From: Zelonia costaricensis
Taxonomy: Eukaryota > Euglenozoa > Kinetoplastea > Trypanosomatida > Trypanosomatidae
DNA: 64,000 nucleotides
Assembly: GCA_030849075.1 (NCBI GenBank)
Contig: JASAOO010003451.1
Span: 1 to 64,000 of the forward strand
Reading direction: 5' to 3'
The notes under the pieces were generated by a model, which saw nothing but the letters and a program-made list of their open reading frames with translations, was not told the DNA's origin and ran no database searches. Shown piece after piece: positions 1 to 10,857 of the stretch. The stretch's first letter is position 1. Each line of letters begins with the position of its first letter. Both the position numbers and the translations under genes were made by a program.

Positions 1-658
1 TGTTGCTCACCTTTTTCGCTACGCCGTTCGTCCAGTGCGCCGTCAGCTCAATCTTGAACTCAGCCGACTGGACCCCAAACAGCTTCAGCAGCTGCGCGGC
101 CTCGGCGCTGAGCGTGTCGCCTGGCTCGCAGACGGTGGTGTCCTGCAGCAGCACAATCACGCCACGGTCCAGCTTGATGGGCAGACCCAGCTTGGCAAGG
201 TGGTCGAACATGCTGTGCGGGAACTGCGGCAGCGGGCCAGCCTTGAGCACCAGCGAGTCCGTTGCGGTCTGGCCCGTGCGCGCGTACACGGCGGCGCCGA
301 CAGTGCCGAAGTACTCCTTCACGTCCTTCTTGCTGAGGTTCGTGAAGAGGAGGCCGCAGAGGCCGCTGAGGAACGGCGCCAGCTTGTGCAGGTTCTCCTT
401 CTGCGCGCTCTCCTCATCGCGGCCGAGGGCGATCATCATGAGCTTGTTGTTGCCGAGGAACAGGCGACTGTCACCGGCCCGCTCCTCGCGGATCTGCTGC
501 AGAATGTTGGTGCGGATGTTGTGCAGCTGGAAGGTGTAGATGTCGGAGTAGTCCTCGAGCGCCTCGCGGATGCGCTCGATGAGCTTATCCTTGTCCCCAC
601 GCGTCTTCGCCTGCGTCTTCGTGAGCGGCACAATCTTAGCGCGCTTAGACTTCGGCAT
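1..658 (-). CDS. MRT4: MRT4-like ribosome assembly factor, 3' end cut by window edge
   Basis: The frame opens at ATG 658 with MPKSKRAKIVPLTKT and stays open to the left edge (219 codons visible, no stop). The basic N-terminus matches MRT4 (mRNA turnover protein 4), the nucleolar relative of ribosomal stalk protein P0. In other eukaryotes MRT4 occupies the P0 site on pre-60S particles and is later exchanged for P0. The visible part has the L10/P0-type fold: a helical start (KLIERIREALEDYSDIYTFQ), then a segment with FLGNNKLMMIALGRDEE, then the MRT4/P0 extra domain. P0 itself is less likely because of the MPKSKRAK start; the missing C-terminus, where P0 carries its acidic stalk tail, would settle it. 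It is the last gene of the polycistronic unit seen here. Confidence 0.85.
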   Translation of the reverse strand, partial: MPKSKRAKIVPLTKTQAKTRGDKDKLIERIREALEDYSDIYTFQLHNIRTNILQQIREERAGDSRLFLGNNKLMMIALGRDEESAQKENLHKLAPFLSGLCGLLFTNLSKKDVKEYFGTVGAAVYARTGQTATDSLVLKAGPLPQFPHSMFDHLAKLGLPIKLDRGVIVLLQDTTVCEPGDTLSAEAAQLLKLFGVQSAEFKIELTAHWTNGVAKKVSN

Positions 659-1734
659 TGCTGGTGCGGTGTGTGGGTGTGTGTGGGTGTATGTGTGTGT
701 GTGTGCGTGTGCACGTGCGTGCGATACTACTCCTTGGTGTTTTCTTTACTTGTGAGTGGTTGTGTGCACGCGGTGAGCGCATAGTAAGTACGGTTGTGGC
801 AAGGGATCGTGAAGACAAAAGAGTGCAGAGTCGATGCAATCGAACTGCGATGCCCATCTATGCGTCACAGCCGGGGCGAGGGCTCACACACCACAGCTCG
901 CGGATACACCACCGTACCTCGAGCAGCCGTCCAGACATCCCACGACTAAGAAAAGGGACGCTTTTCCAAGGTGGCAAAAAGCAGCTCTCGCATTCACGCT
1001 TTCCTTCACCTTCAATGCGCTCACGAGGTGTGGGGGGGGGGGGGAGGGTGCCGTCGATGGTCTGCGCGTGCATTCGTGGTGATGCTGGGCGAGTAGCGGC
1101 AGGCCCCATACTCCAGCGGCGACGACCTCGACAGGCCTTGTGTGGATTCGCCGGTGTCCTCTACTCTGCGCTTCACTGGCCGCATCTTTGTTGCCGCCAC
1201 CGCTGGCTTCTTTTTCTTGTTTTTCCCCCACCTTCTCCCCGGCGAGGCCTTGCCGAGAGAGCGAAGCCTTTTTGCTGATTTATGCCAAGCTGGCGAAAAA
1301 AAGGCGGAGATGCGATGAACGTCAAACGCGCGTGGACAGGCCGCGCCCACTGCTGAATGCCCAGGCGAGAGACGCGAAACATATAAAGCCTGGGCGCACG
1401 CTCGAGGCGATGCAAGCAAATTCACAAGCATAAAACAGACGCACAGAAACGCAAACTTAAAAAAAAAAAAAAAACACCCGAAGAGTTTGGCGAAAAGGGG
1501 GCGGGATCAGGGCGGCGCACGGGAGAGGTCAGGAAGGGGGGTGGGGGGTAGGACTGTCAGTGGTCGGTGGGGAGGGGAGGGAAGCGAGAAGGAGAATCAA
1601 GCAAGAGACTCTGCAGGTGTGTGTGTGTGTGTGTATGGGAGAGGCGGGAAGGGCGGTCTTGTCGTTCCCATGAGCTCGACACGTCGCTTCTTCTCTCCCT
1701 CAGCGTCACACAGAAACACGAACAGAGTCCCTGC
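659..1734. other. Intergenic region between esterase and MRT4
   Basis: No supported gene. It holds a GT-rich microsatellite at about 664-722 directly upstream of the MRT4 start (CA-rich on the coding strand, probably in its 5' UTR), a G run at 1032-1044, a 16-base A run at 1459-1474 and a short TG repeat at 1617-1634. It should contain the MRT4 trans-splice site and the esterase polyadenylation site, but I could not fix either one. Confidence 0.6.
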
Positions 1735-3522
1735 CTAGTTGTAGCGGCCGAAGACGCGACCACCAAAAAGGTAGATGTAGTCCGTCGTCGAGAACTCCTT
1801 GTCCTCTGGCCAGCTGTGGCCGCCGTCCTTCACTTGCACCAGCTCCACTTGACTTGCCCCGTCCGCGTAACGCCGAATGACAAAGTCTGTGGCCGGTGCC
1901 ACGAGCGGCCGCTTCGGCGCTGGGCTAGGCGAAGCCCCGTGCTTGTGACCGCGGTGCTTGCGGTCGTGGGCGTGCGAGTGATTGCCGTACTTGTCACCGT
2001 GCTTGTGTCCCCCTTTGTGGCCGTGCTTGAAGCCGTGGCCGCGGTGCTTGCGTGTCCTCCTTCCGTGGTGGTCGTGGTGCACCTCATCTTCAGCGCGCTC
2101 ACCCTCTTCCCCGGCCTCGCGGGTGTCCTCCTCGACCTCGTCGTCGTCGTGCTTCTTGTGCTTCTTCTCGCGCTTGTGCCTCCACCGCTTGTGGCCGCGC
2201 TTATGATCGTCACCGTCCATCACTTCGTCGGCACTCCCCCTCAACTCCTTCACCAACGCTTGCCGGACGCTTTGCATGCTGACGGGGCGATGCAAATCGC
2301 GCTGGATAGGGAAGTCAAGGTCGGTGCGCGACACGTTCGGCGGCGGGTTGCCCCTTGGCGAGGCACCGTTTGCGGTGGGTGGCGTGTCGTCCGTTTTCTC
2401 GGGACACACCTCCACCCCAGGCGGCGGGCCCGCCGGGCCGTCGCCGCCCTTGCACGTCTGGTAGAGGGTGTTGGTGTACTTCGGGGTGGAGATGGTGGTC
2501 GTCGGCTCGCCGGCGCACCCGTTGCGCTCACTCCAGGCCTGCACGTTGTCCGTCACGGACGGGAATCCGAGGAGCTTGTTGCCGCCCCACGGCACCATCA
2601 CATCGGCGGTGCCGTGCACCATCAGCACGCTTGTGCGCGACGGCGTCCCCGCGTTTTGCATCGCTGCCGTGCACTTGGCGAGGCCGTCGGCGTTGCCAGG
2701 GCGGAGCTCGACGACGCCGCCGATGGAGGCGGCGGCGCGAAAGACGTCTGGCGCATCGCACGCAAGCACCTCGGCGAGCATGGCGCCGTTGCTGAAGCCC
2801 ACCGCCATGACTCGGTCCGCGTCGATGGCGTAGGCCTGCGACACCTCGCGAACCACCTGCTTTGCGAGCCCCACGTCGTTGGGCTTGTCACCCGAAAAGC
2901 CGCAGCACGTGCCCGAGTTCCAGGCGGTGCCGAGGTAGCCGAGAGAGCCGCAGACGCTGGCAATCACGAACCCGTCGCGGTCGGCGTACGGCACGAAGCC
3001 GGTGGCGTCAAGGAAGTGCTTGCAGTTGTCGTTGAGCCCGTGGAAGAGCACCATCATGGCCACCCGGTTCCACGGCTGGGGGTTGTAGCTCTCGGGGACG
3101 TAGATGACGGCCTCGCGCTCGGTGCCCTCCTCCGTCTTGAAGGTCACCACCGTCTGGTTGCCCTTGCGCAGCGACACGGCGCCCTTGTGTACGTCGTGCA
3201 TGTAAATCTGCTGCCCGTCGGGGTTGAGTTGCCGCATGAGGTCATGCGTGTCGACGCGGACGCCAGAAGGGCTGAGGACGGACACGGGGCGACGCACCGC
3301 GTCCGGGGTCTCCGCCCCGCGCTTGTGCAAGTACGCGGACACGACCAGGAAGAGGATGAAGACGAGCACGAGGAGGCTCAGCCACCGCGTGCTCACGCGC
3401 GCACGATGAGGCAGCACCACCGCGACGGCCGCCTCCTTGCTCGGCGCCGCGTCCTCCTCCCCCTGCGGAACCGCCTCCATCACGGCCGCCGGGACCTCCT
3501 TGAAGACGACCTCCTCTGACAT
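1735..3522 (-). CDS. Membrane-anchored PHB-depolymerase/LpqC-like esterase with His/Lys-rich insert
   Basis: A 595-residue alpha/beta hydrolase of the esterase/PHB-depolymerase (feruloyl-esterase-like) group. A single hydrophobic segment at residues 46-64 after a short cytosolic tail predicts a type II membrane protein with the enzyme outside or in the lumen. The catalytic core runs from about 135: an oxyanion-type HG at 161-162, nucleophile Ser244 in GFSNG, probable acid Asp307 in HGTADVMVPW, and probable base His569 in GGHSWP. Between the acid and the base lies a long insert. Its part at about 439-530 is packed with His, Lys, Arg, Asp and Glu (repeats such as HKHG and HGHKGG), which could bind metal or polyanions. 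The natural substrate is unknown. ATG 3522 is the first ATG in frame and is preceded by a plausible trans-splice site near 3575. Confidence 0.85.
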   Translation of the reverse strand: MSEEVVFKEVPAAVMEAVPQGEEDAAPSKEAAVAVVLPHRARVSTRWLSLLVLVFILFLVVSAYLHKRGAETPDAVRRPVSVLSPSGVRVDTHDLMRQLNPDGQQIYMHDVHKGAVSLRKGNQTVVTFKTEEGTEREAVIYVPESYNPQPWNRVAMMVLFHGLNDNCKHFLDATGFVPYADRDGFVIASVCGSLGYLGTAWNSGTCCGFSGDKPNDVGLAKQVVREVSQAYAIDADRVMAVGFSNGAMLAEVLACDAPDVFRAAASIGGVVELRPGNADGLAKCTAAMQNAGTPSRTSVLMVHGTADVMVPWGGNKLLGFPSVTDNVQAWSERNGCAGEPTTTISTPKYTNTLYQTCKGGDGPAGPPPGVEVCPEKTDDTPPTANGASPRGNPPPNVSRTDLDFPIQRDLHRPVSMQSVRQALVKELRGSADEVMDGDDHKRGHKRWRHKREKKHKKHDDDEVEEDTREAGEEGERAEDEVHHDHHGRRTRKHRGHGFKHGHKGGHKHGDKYGNHSHAHDRKHRGHKHGASPSPAPKRPLVAPATDFVIRRYADGASQVELVQVKDGGHSWPEDKEFSTTDYIYLFGGRVFGRYN

Positions 3523-3574
3523 GACAAGAGACGGGTTGCACGTGCGGCGGGTTTGGTGAAAAAAAAAAACGAAA

Positions 3575-3640
3575 CTGCGGGGACACGGTCACGGAGAGGG
3601 AAACAAGGGAAGGGAAAGCAGACAAAAAAAAAAGATCGGG
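3575..3640 (-). promoter_or_regulatory. Putative trans-splice acceptor of the esterase gene
   Basis: Read on the minus strand, a pyrimidine-rich stretch (about 3640 to 3592, including a run of ten T) is followed by the first AG at 3576-3575, 53 bases before the ATG. This is the usual layout for spliced-leader addition in trypanosomatids. A second T run closer to the gene (about 3560-3570) has no AG between it and the ATG. Confidence 0.45.
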
Positions 3641-6600
3641 CAATGGAAACCAGAACAGCGGAATCAGGAGGCCAAAATGCGCAAGCAGAGACGCTTGTTT
3701 TGCGTGGCGAGTTCACGGTGAAGCGCGATGTGGCGGATGGGTGAGGTTGATGATGTGGCGGTGGGAGTGCGCGCCAGAGGCCAGGGCGAGTTGCACGAGT
3801 TGTCCGTCGTGAGAGACACAGAAAGAGAGAAGCGCGGAAGGAGCAATGTGAGGAACCAAGTGAGCAAGGGGAAGCACGGTGGTTGACAGAGACTGGCGGG
3901 CCCGCCACATACTCGCAAGCCGGGTTACCAGGCATGGCCCCCCGTCGCCCGTCTTCCCTGTCTTAGCGCGTACGCGTGGGTCCTTTGCGCCGTATTCCGT
4001 GACCAACGAGATTCGCCGCAGAGCGGCGTTGCTGTGACTGGCGGAACTGCAGCAGACTGCTTTGAGATGCAGTACATCATCTCCGCGGCTGCCGCGTTTT
4101 TTTTTTTTCGCAGAGCGGGGAACTCGCGTCGACCACTCTTGTGCCTAGGGCAGCTCTACTTCTTGACCAGAAGTCGAAAATCACGAGACTTCCCTATAGC
4201 TTTCATTTTTTAGGGAGCGTTGTGTGCTTTGCTTGCGACCTTACGGGGTGGGGGGAGTGGTGCGGAGGAGGGTAAATTCTGAGCTTCCAGATGGTAGCGA
4301 AGTGGAAGATAGCCTCTTGATTAGAAAAAAGGAGGCGAAAAAAAAGAAAAACTTACACTAGCTTACACGCGATCACACGTATGCAAGGTCGCACAACAGA
4401 TGGGCACGCCAGGATAAAGTCACTGGGCTGCAAGCATATGAACTTTGTTGCCGGAGGCAAGGCTGGAAAGGAACCGGTTGTACACACACACACACAAGAG
4501 AAGCAAGGGAGAAAGAGAAGCGACGGCAGCGGCGATGCGTCGGCTCTGCTCACCGTCGCGCACCGCCGTGGGTCGCCGCCTGCGTTGTCCGCTTGTTCTC
4601 TGCAGACAGGAATGGGGGAGGGAGACGGGGAGCAGCCACTTCGAGCTTGTGCGCTAAGGGATCCTCAAGTGCGGTCTGGAAGTCTGCCCGGCAGCACGCA
4701 CTTCAACTCGAACTCCTTTTGCCCATACCAACGCACCCCTTTGCGAGCCTACCGTGCGTGGGAACGGAGTAGCGGCGAGGCAAGCGTGCGCACCGGAAAG
4801 AGGCGACAGCACGAGAGTGCACGCACTTGGGACCGCACCCACACGACTGGGGCGTGCGACGACGAAACGTGAGAGGAGAAATACGTCAAAACGGGGGAAG
4901 GAAGTGAAATTGGCGGGCACGGTCGAGAGCGGGGACGCACAAGCGGAGTGGGGGGGCACAAGGACTGGTGGAGAACCAAATGTATACACCATACATGACA
5001 GAAACAAAACGAAGAGAAACAAAGCAGGAAAACCGGGTGAGAGAGGGGGCGAGAAGGCGGGGGGAAGGGGTGAATGAGGGGTCATTGTCTGTCCTCTCTT
5101 GTGTTGATGCAGCGAAGTCCTTCCGCGCGGGGTAGGAGGAGGTGAGGGGCACGTGAATGCAGTTTTCCTCTCTTAGTTTTTGGGAGGCTAAACGAGAAGA
5201 GAGAAAAAGGGAGGCTTGAGAGGCGTCGCAGGCATGGGGCTGCTTCGCATCAAGGGAGTGCGACACCTTTCATCCTTTACTGTCGTTTGGGGGAAGGGGA
5301 ATGGCGCGGCGGGCTAATGACAGGGAGGGGCGCCCTTTTCATCTTCGTGATTTGTGACGAGAAGAAGTGTGACGGCTCCAGCGGGCTTTGTATTCTAACA
5401 GAGCTGCGGAGAGTCGTACATGTGTGTGTGTGTGTGAGTGAAGCCGAGGAAGTCGGCGGCGGGTGACTGTGACGAGAAGATGAGGAGCTTGATGCAGACA
5501 AGACGTCGCATAGCAACGCGTCTGGAACGAGCCAGTGAAAAGACGGGGGGAGAGGGGGGGAGGGCGGACATCGGCACGAGCCGCTGCCTCTCCCCCTTGC
5601 GTGACGTAGCAATGCCACAAACGGCGCGCACCCGGGACGGAAAACCGCAGTGCTTTCTGGGACTGCTAGGCCCAACACATCGCACTCCGTGAAGACCGAT
5701 CGTGGGGGCCTCCACGGAGAGCAAGACGCGTTGGGACGAGCAGCGGAATGCACATGCAGCTACCACGACACAAGCATTGCCCTCGAGGGTTCTCAACGTA
5801 CAGAGCCATGCGGTGCGAAAGCAGCGTGGTTATGTCGCACCGCGTGAACGTCCGCTCACAGAGAAACCCGTTCGAAGGCGCACGCTCGGGGCACGCGTGT
5901 TTGTGAGTGTGTATGTAAGGGAGAGGAGCAGGGGAGCCTAGACGCGCCAAAGATAGGTCAAAGTGCACTGAGAGTCTCGAGACGAGATGTTCGCACAAGG
6001 AGAAGCGCGAGAAGGGGAGAACAAAAAATGGGGGCGGAAGAGGGGGCGTAAAGTGACAATTCTCAGAAAAATGAAGAACACGCGATGAGGAAAAATGGAG
6101 AGGCCCAGCGTGAAGAAGGAGAAAAAAGGCAAAGGGAGCAGCGCACCGACAACGTCGAAGAGCATCACGCACCGTGGAAGGTGCCTTCGCAATCTTTGTG
6201 GCAGGTTTGCAGATGCTCAGGCTAATCAGTTCTCTTTGTTTGCACTTCTGCAGTGCGCGTATGAAGAGGCGTGCGGCAAGGAGGCCATGTCGAGCGAGCG
6301 GCTGCTTCATCGCGGCGCCCTCTGCAATTGACGGCAGCCGCCACGGTGGAGCACCCACGCGCGTCCCGCCGGCGCTGCAGTCTCGGCACGCGGGGAGAGG
6401 CACTGCACAGACGGCAGCTGCTCGCCATCACAGCACAAAAGAAAACATGAAAGACTCTACTTTAAGGTTAAGGAACGGGTGTGAAAGGAGACCTGAGAGG
6501 AAAAGAAGAAGGAAACGGACTGGAAGAAGTATTTACTTGCCCTCGCCACGCGACGGCACGCGCACACACAAACTCGAACACAAAGGAAAAGAGAGACGAA

Positions 6601-7625
6601 GCAAACTGATAATGCATCCGCAAACGACGAACAGGTCATACAATATCACACAAGCGGCACACACAAGCACACAGGAAAAACAAGAAAGGGTAGAGATAAC
6701 ACACACACACGCACGCTCACACGGGGGAAATTATGAGCTGGGGAGAAGTCATGCAAAACCTAAAAAAAAGACGGGGGAGAAAGAACCGCAACGTGGAGCA
6801 CAGAATACAAACGAACAGCACGCCCCAAAAACAAGCAAACAAGAAAAGAGAATGAAAGGAAGACCGGCGGGAAAAATCCGCGGGGCAGCATCAACTCTCC
6901 TGCGCTCGCACTGCATCTTGCGTGTGTTTCTTTGTTGGTTGTAAGGTAGATGCAGATCAGAGGGCAGTGTCGAACGTTTCTTTTTTTTTTTCCATTGCGG
7001 TCTGAAGCGCTTGAAGGGAAAAGAGCGTTGTGCTGCAGCGCACACAAGGCAGGGAGAGGTGAAGGGGGGAGAGGAAGAGGGGGGAGATGACTGTACTTGT
7101 GACTGGTCCTTCTTTCAGCAACACAGCCATTAAAAGATAGGAGGAAAAGCAAACAAACCGAGCACAGGAGACCGAGGAGGTGGGCCGAGCAGAAGAAATC
7201 CAAAACAAAAAGTAAGGTAAGGGGCATCCAAATTGCGAAGCAGACGAGAGAAAAGTGAAGACAAGAACAGAAACAGCAAAGTAGAATCAGAAAAAGTCCG
7301 CGGAAGTGAGCGGTGGGGTGGGGGAAGGTGGGGAAAAAAGGGGGGAGGCATCGCTCGCGCGCTCAGGAGAACACACGGCGGCCGCAGACAAGGCAATGAG
7401 AAGGAAAGAGGGGGCAGGAGGAGACAGAAACACCGACGGACACGGCACGATGATGGCGAAAAGTGCGTTTTCGAAAGCACCTGTCAGATCGCCCTTGTCG
7501 TGAGAAGGGAAGCAAAGAAATACCATGAGAAGAAGAAAAAGTCGACCCAGATGAAAACCAGACAGCAAAAGAAGCAGAGCTGCTGCGCCAATTTAAGCAT
7601 AAAAAGCGGTGACCAACGGGACAGT

Positions 7626-7817
7626 TCAGAGTGCGAGGACGTAGAAGAAGGTGACAGCGTCGATGTGCACGCAGTTGTCCTCTGGAATCAAGGCGCCGTC
7701 GCCATGGAAACCGTTGCAGTGGACTGCTTCCTGTTTTACCTTGGGCCTCGGCCCTTTTTCTTGGCCCAGCCATCGGTGGCGTCGCCACACCAGGCAACGG
7801 AGCCACCAAGCGCACAC
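7626..7817 (-). pseudogene. Coding-like fragment, possible gene relic
   Basis: A minus-strand frame of 63 codons whose last 35 or so codons strongly prefer G/C at the third position. The C-terminal end is soluble-looking, with HCNGFHGDG and IPEDNCVHIDAV, and stops with TGA at 7626. The upstream half has weaker bias and no convincing start signal. I do not recognise the family. It could be the 3' remnant of a lost gene or a chance open frame; adjacent frames upstream also stay open, which would fit decay by frameshift. Confidence 0.22.
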
Positions 7818-9224
7818 GCCGAGCGAGGAAAGAGAGCACTATGCATTTACATCGCAAACCAAGCTGTGCATCCGCTCTCTTCGCCCAACACGGCAAGCGG
7901 GTGGGGGAGGGATCGAAGACGCCAGGACAAGTGTCGTCTGCAACTGCGGCAGGCGGCGAGCACGAAACCCGTGAAGAACAAAAGTCACGATGGATGTCAC
8001 ACGCAAAGGGGGTAGGGGGGCCTGAAATCAGAAAACACAACAGAATCAAGAGAGTCGTTTTCATTTTGGAGGGGGCGGGGGCGAGCTGAAATGCCAGCGA
8101 AGACGTTTTGCCGTGATGGCTCGTTTTTTTTTTTCGTCTGAAGAGGAAGGACCATTTCGATTTTTTCTCCATGTGTGTGTATGAAAGAGAGTCGCACGCG
8201 AGCGCTTCGTTTTCTGAAATGTGAGAATTTCACCAAAGCACTACGAGAGAGGTTGGTGAGCGGGTGCTCCAGGGCAGAAGGCACTCGCGGTGGTACGCAT
8301 TCTCGACGGAGCAGCAAACTCATTCGATCGGTGAGCAGAAGAGCACAAGAAGGGGGGGACACGAAGCTCCTCTTTTGTTTTTTTCCTTCTCATCAGCGAT
8401 ATCCTCGCGAATACAGGGCAGGAGCTCACGCAGCGGTGACACGGAAGTGGACGCTCTCCTGTTTGTCTATATCGAACGTGACCACAAGCGCTGCAGCAAA
8501 AGCATGAGCGAAAAAAAAAAATCGAGTGTGACCTTAACGAAGCCCGCCGCGCACACGCGCAGGAGAACAAACTCAGAAAGAGGCGTGTGAGGAAGCTATT
8601 TGAAAACCGGACAAGACGAGTTTGTGTATCTGCTCGCGCGCACCTTCCTGGAAACACACACATACACAGACAAAAGAAAAACAAAAGAAGAACATCCACA
8701 CAAAAGCAAACGAGGAGAAGTGGGAAGGGGAGCTAGAGAGAAGAAAAAACAGCAACACATATTTGCAATCAGCAAGAATACGCACAGGAATACACACCAC
8801 ACTTGAAAGCGAAAAAGGGGGAAAAAAAAGAGAACACGCATACACGCGCATCGCCGAACAACACAGAAACGTGAAGCAGCAGAACCGAGCAGACGTTTTT
8901 TCGGGGTTCCTTTGTTTCTCTCTGTCGTGGGATAACATGCGCTGTGACCACGCAAGCGGAAAACAAAAAAGGAGGAAAAAACAGAGTGAGGACGTCGTGG
9001 ACGCTCAACAATGGACTCTACGCGAGTGTCGAAGACTGAGGCGCCGTGACGCAGACAATGGGGATCCGGCACTTGTGGGAAGGAGTCGGTGAGAGACACA
9101 CCTGAGCAAGACGAGTCGCACACATCAAGGCGAGGCAGAAGACCAGGGGTGAAAGCTACACGAATCGTTTTCACACGCGCTGAGGAGAAACGAAGATGCA
9201 ACGCGCTTGTGAAACTGCAGCGCC

Positions 9225-9404
9225 ACGCTGGCAACCGAGCGGCAGCCGCCCAGGTGTTCCACGCTGCGGACAGCAGGACAAGGATGGCGCCAACGGTGGC
9301 CCATAGTACTTCTCGCCTTGACGGGGCACCTCAGGGAAGTATACAAGCCAAGCATTTTGCGTCTTCACCAGGGAGTCGGTGTAGATGCCGCGGGACCTAG
9401 CAGG
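9225..9404 (-). pseudogene. Possible frameshifted small membrane protein gene
   Basis: Two consecutive minus-strand segments in different frames each look coding. The first (about 9404 to 9315) reads GIYTDSLVKTQNAW and then FPEVPRQGEKYY. The second, overlapping it at about 9318 and running to about 9226, reads a hydrophobic helix, WATVGAILVLLSAAWNTWAAAA. Joined by a frame change near 9315-9320 they would give a small single-span membrane protein. There is no ATG in the first frame after the upstream acceptor tract (9423-9436). This may be a decayed gene, or a real gene broken by a base-calling error. Family not recognised. Confidence 0.3.
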
Positions 9405-9421
9405 AGGTTCGCCGAGGAGGC

Positions 9422-9440
9422 GCTAAAAAAAAAAAAGTAG
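9422..9440 (-). promoter_or_regulatory. T-run plus AG, possible trans-splice acceptor
   Basis: On the minus strand a run of twelve T is followed directly by AG and then GC-rich, coding-like sequence. It sits 20 to 30 bases before the frameshifted island at 9225-9404, which supports the idea that the island was, or is, transcribed as a gene. Confidence 0.35.
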
Positions 9441-10539
9441 AGGTGCTATGCAAGGGCAGCGAGCAGCCGAATTGTGCAGCGCGGAATAGACGGAGGGGGG
9501 CAGGGGGAGGAGGTGACGAAGACGTTGTGGCTCCAAGGACACGCGCAAACAGACACACATGCAAAGGACACACAGGGACACGAGCACGCACAGGGGCCGC
9601 GAGCATTGCAATGGTAGCGAGCACGGCAGAGGAGAAGGGAATCAATATCGGCATCGCGAAGTGAACCACGCACGCGCATGTACAGACAAAGCACAACAAC
9701 GTGACACCGCTTTGTTTGGACATGCATGACGTCAAGCATCTGCTAACCGTGAACGTACTCACTCAAACAAACAGACACACACACAGACAGACACACTTAC
9801 ATCTACAGGCGCGTGCAGGCCGTATGGAGACACGGTGAGCAGTGCCCGCCTCTACGGCTCGGAAGCGAGCAAGACGAGTCGGAAGCCAAGATCACGAGGA
9901 AAGAGAAAAAAAAAACAAGGTGGAGGAGTCGATGACGTGGGCAAGACAGGGGAATCACAAAGCGGACAGAGGGCAGCCCAGTGAGAGAGTGGTATACGAA
10001 GACGTCGAGCGTAGCTACTGGTGTCGTTTTCCGTTGAGCTGCAGCACGAATGGAAACGAAAAGGAGCTGAAGTGTCACCGGGTCCTCCACCACCACCCTC
10101 CCCCCCCTCCTTTGCTTTTCTTTGCTGCCCTTTCCTACGCGGCAGACGCCACGTTCGGCGCGGTGGGACGACAGTGGGAGGAGAACGACCCGCCGATTCC
10201 ATCGAAATGGGCCGAAAACGCAGCGCGCCGGGGCCGCCGTGGTGGAAGCGGTGTGCACAAATGCACTCGCTAGCGCTTGCACATCCAGTATCGCCCGCAC
10301 CGGCTGCTCGTTTCTCCACGTGCCGGCGCTGCGTGCGGGGGGGAGGGGGAGGGGGGGGGGCACAAGGACAAAGGGTAGAGGAAAGACGCATGAAGGCGAG
10401 GAAGGGAGGGAAGGGGGAGGGGGGCACGTCTCCATCAGCCGACCCCGCTGCGTTCTTTGCCAGTGGCACAGAGGCCCCGCACGGCGTCGCGTGTCGCGAC
10501 CAGCGCGTAGGTGCCTGCCTCTTGGCTTGCAGTTTCTCC

Positions 10540-10857
10540 TCATGCAACCGAAAGGACCAGCGGCGGTGGCCGGCACGCCTCGAGTGGCTTGACACGCTGG
10601 GGTGGGTGAATCGAGTGGACGACGACGCTGCAGTGCAGAGAGGCGTCCATGCGCTTGTACACGTAGCACCCTGTCGCCGTGTACGCCACCTCCTCGGAGT
10701 CGCTGCTGAGACTGGAGGAGCAGCTCTGCTGCGGGGGTGTCGCGGTCGGCTCGCTGCGACGGCGCTCTCGGAGCTCTGCCCGGCGCACCTCCGTCAGCGT
10801 ACGCGCCCGCGGGGCCCGCGGGGCCTTGACCTTGCTGATCTTTGTGCACGAGAACAT
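10540..10857 (-). CDS. Small basic/serine-rich protein of unknown function
   Basis: A 105-residue frame with strong third-position G/C preference across its length, unlike the sequence around it. It opens MFSCTKISKVKAPRAPRART, continues through a charged segment rich in Arg and Glu (about 20-36), then a Ser-rich acidic stretch (SSSLSSDSEE, about 44-53), and ends with VACYVYK-like and proline-containing segments. No membrane segment or known domain is visible. The frame stays open upstream of this ATG, but codon bias collapses there, so the start at 10857 is preferred. It is the only convincing gene between 3.5 and 13.5 kb. Function not recognised. Confidence 0.6.
   Translation of the reverse strand: MFSCTKISKVKAPRAPRARTLTEVRRAELRERRRSEPTATPPQQSCSSSLSSDSEEVAYTATGCYVYKRMDASLHCSVVVHSIHPPQRVKPLEACRPPPLVLSVA

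Larger units (their letters stand above)
3523..10539. other. 7-kb gene-poor region with possible gene relics
   Basis: No complete gene with typical codon bias is visible. The stretch contains many A runs, GA-rich tracts and short CA repeats on the plus strand. It also holds short patches on the minus strand with high third-position GC that look coding but lack a start or are interrupted (7626-7817, 8426-8590, 9225-9404; described separately). The rest is presumably the 3' UTR of the 10.5-kb gene, the 5' UTR of the esterase gene, and spacer. Confidence 0.5.

Noticed and set aside
1567..3519. Long plus-strand open frame opposite the esterase gene
   Set aside because: Mirror of the minus-strand gene; its product is a His/Arg/Val-rich pattern with no domain, while the antisense frame has a full catalytic triad.
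4654..4740. Short coding-like stretch on the minus strand (KEFELKCVLPGRLPDR)
   Set aside because: Only about 30 codons with a stop directly upstream; too short to separate from chance.
9803..10849. 348-codon minus-strand frame overlapping the 10.5-kb small gene
   Set aside because: Different frame from the coding-biased 105-codon gene; product is low-complexity Pro/Arg/Ser.
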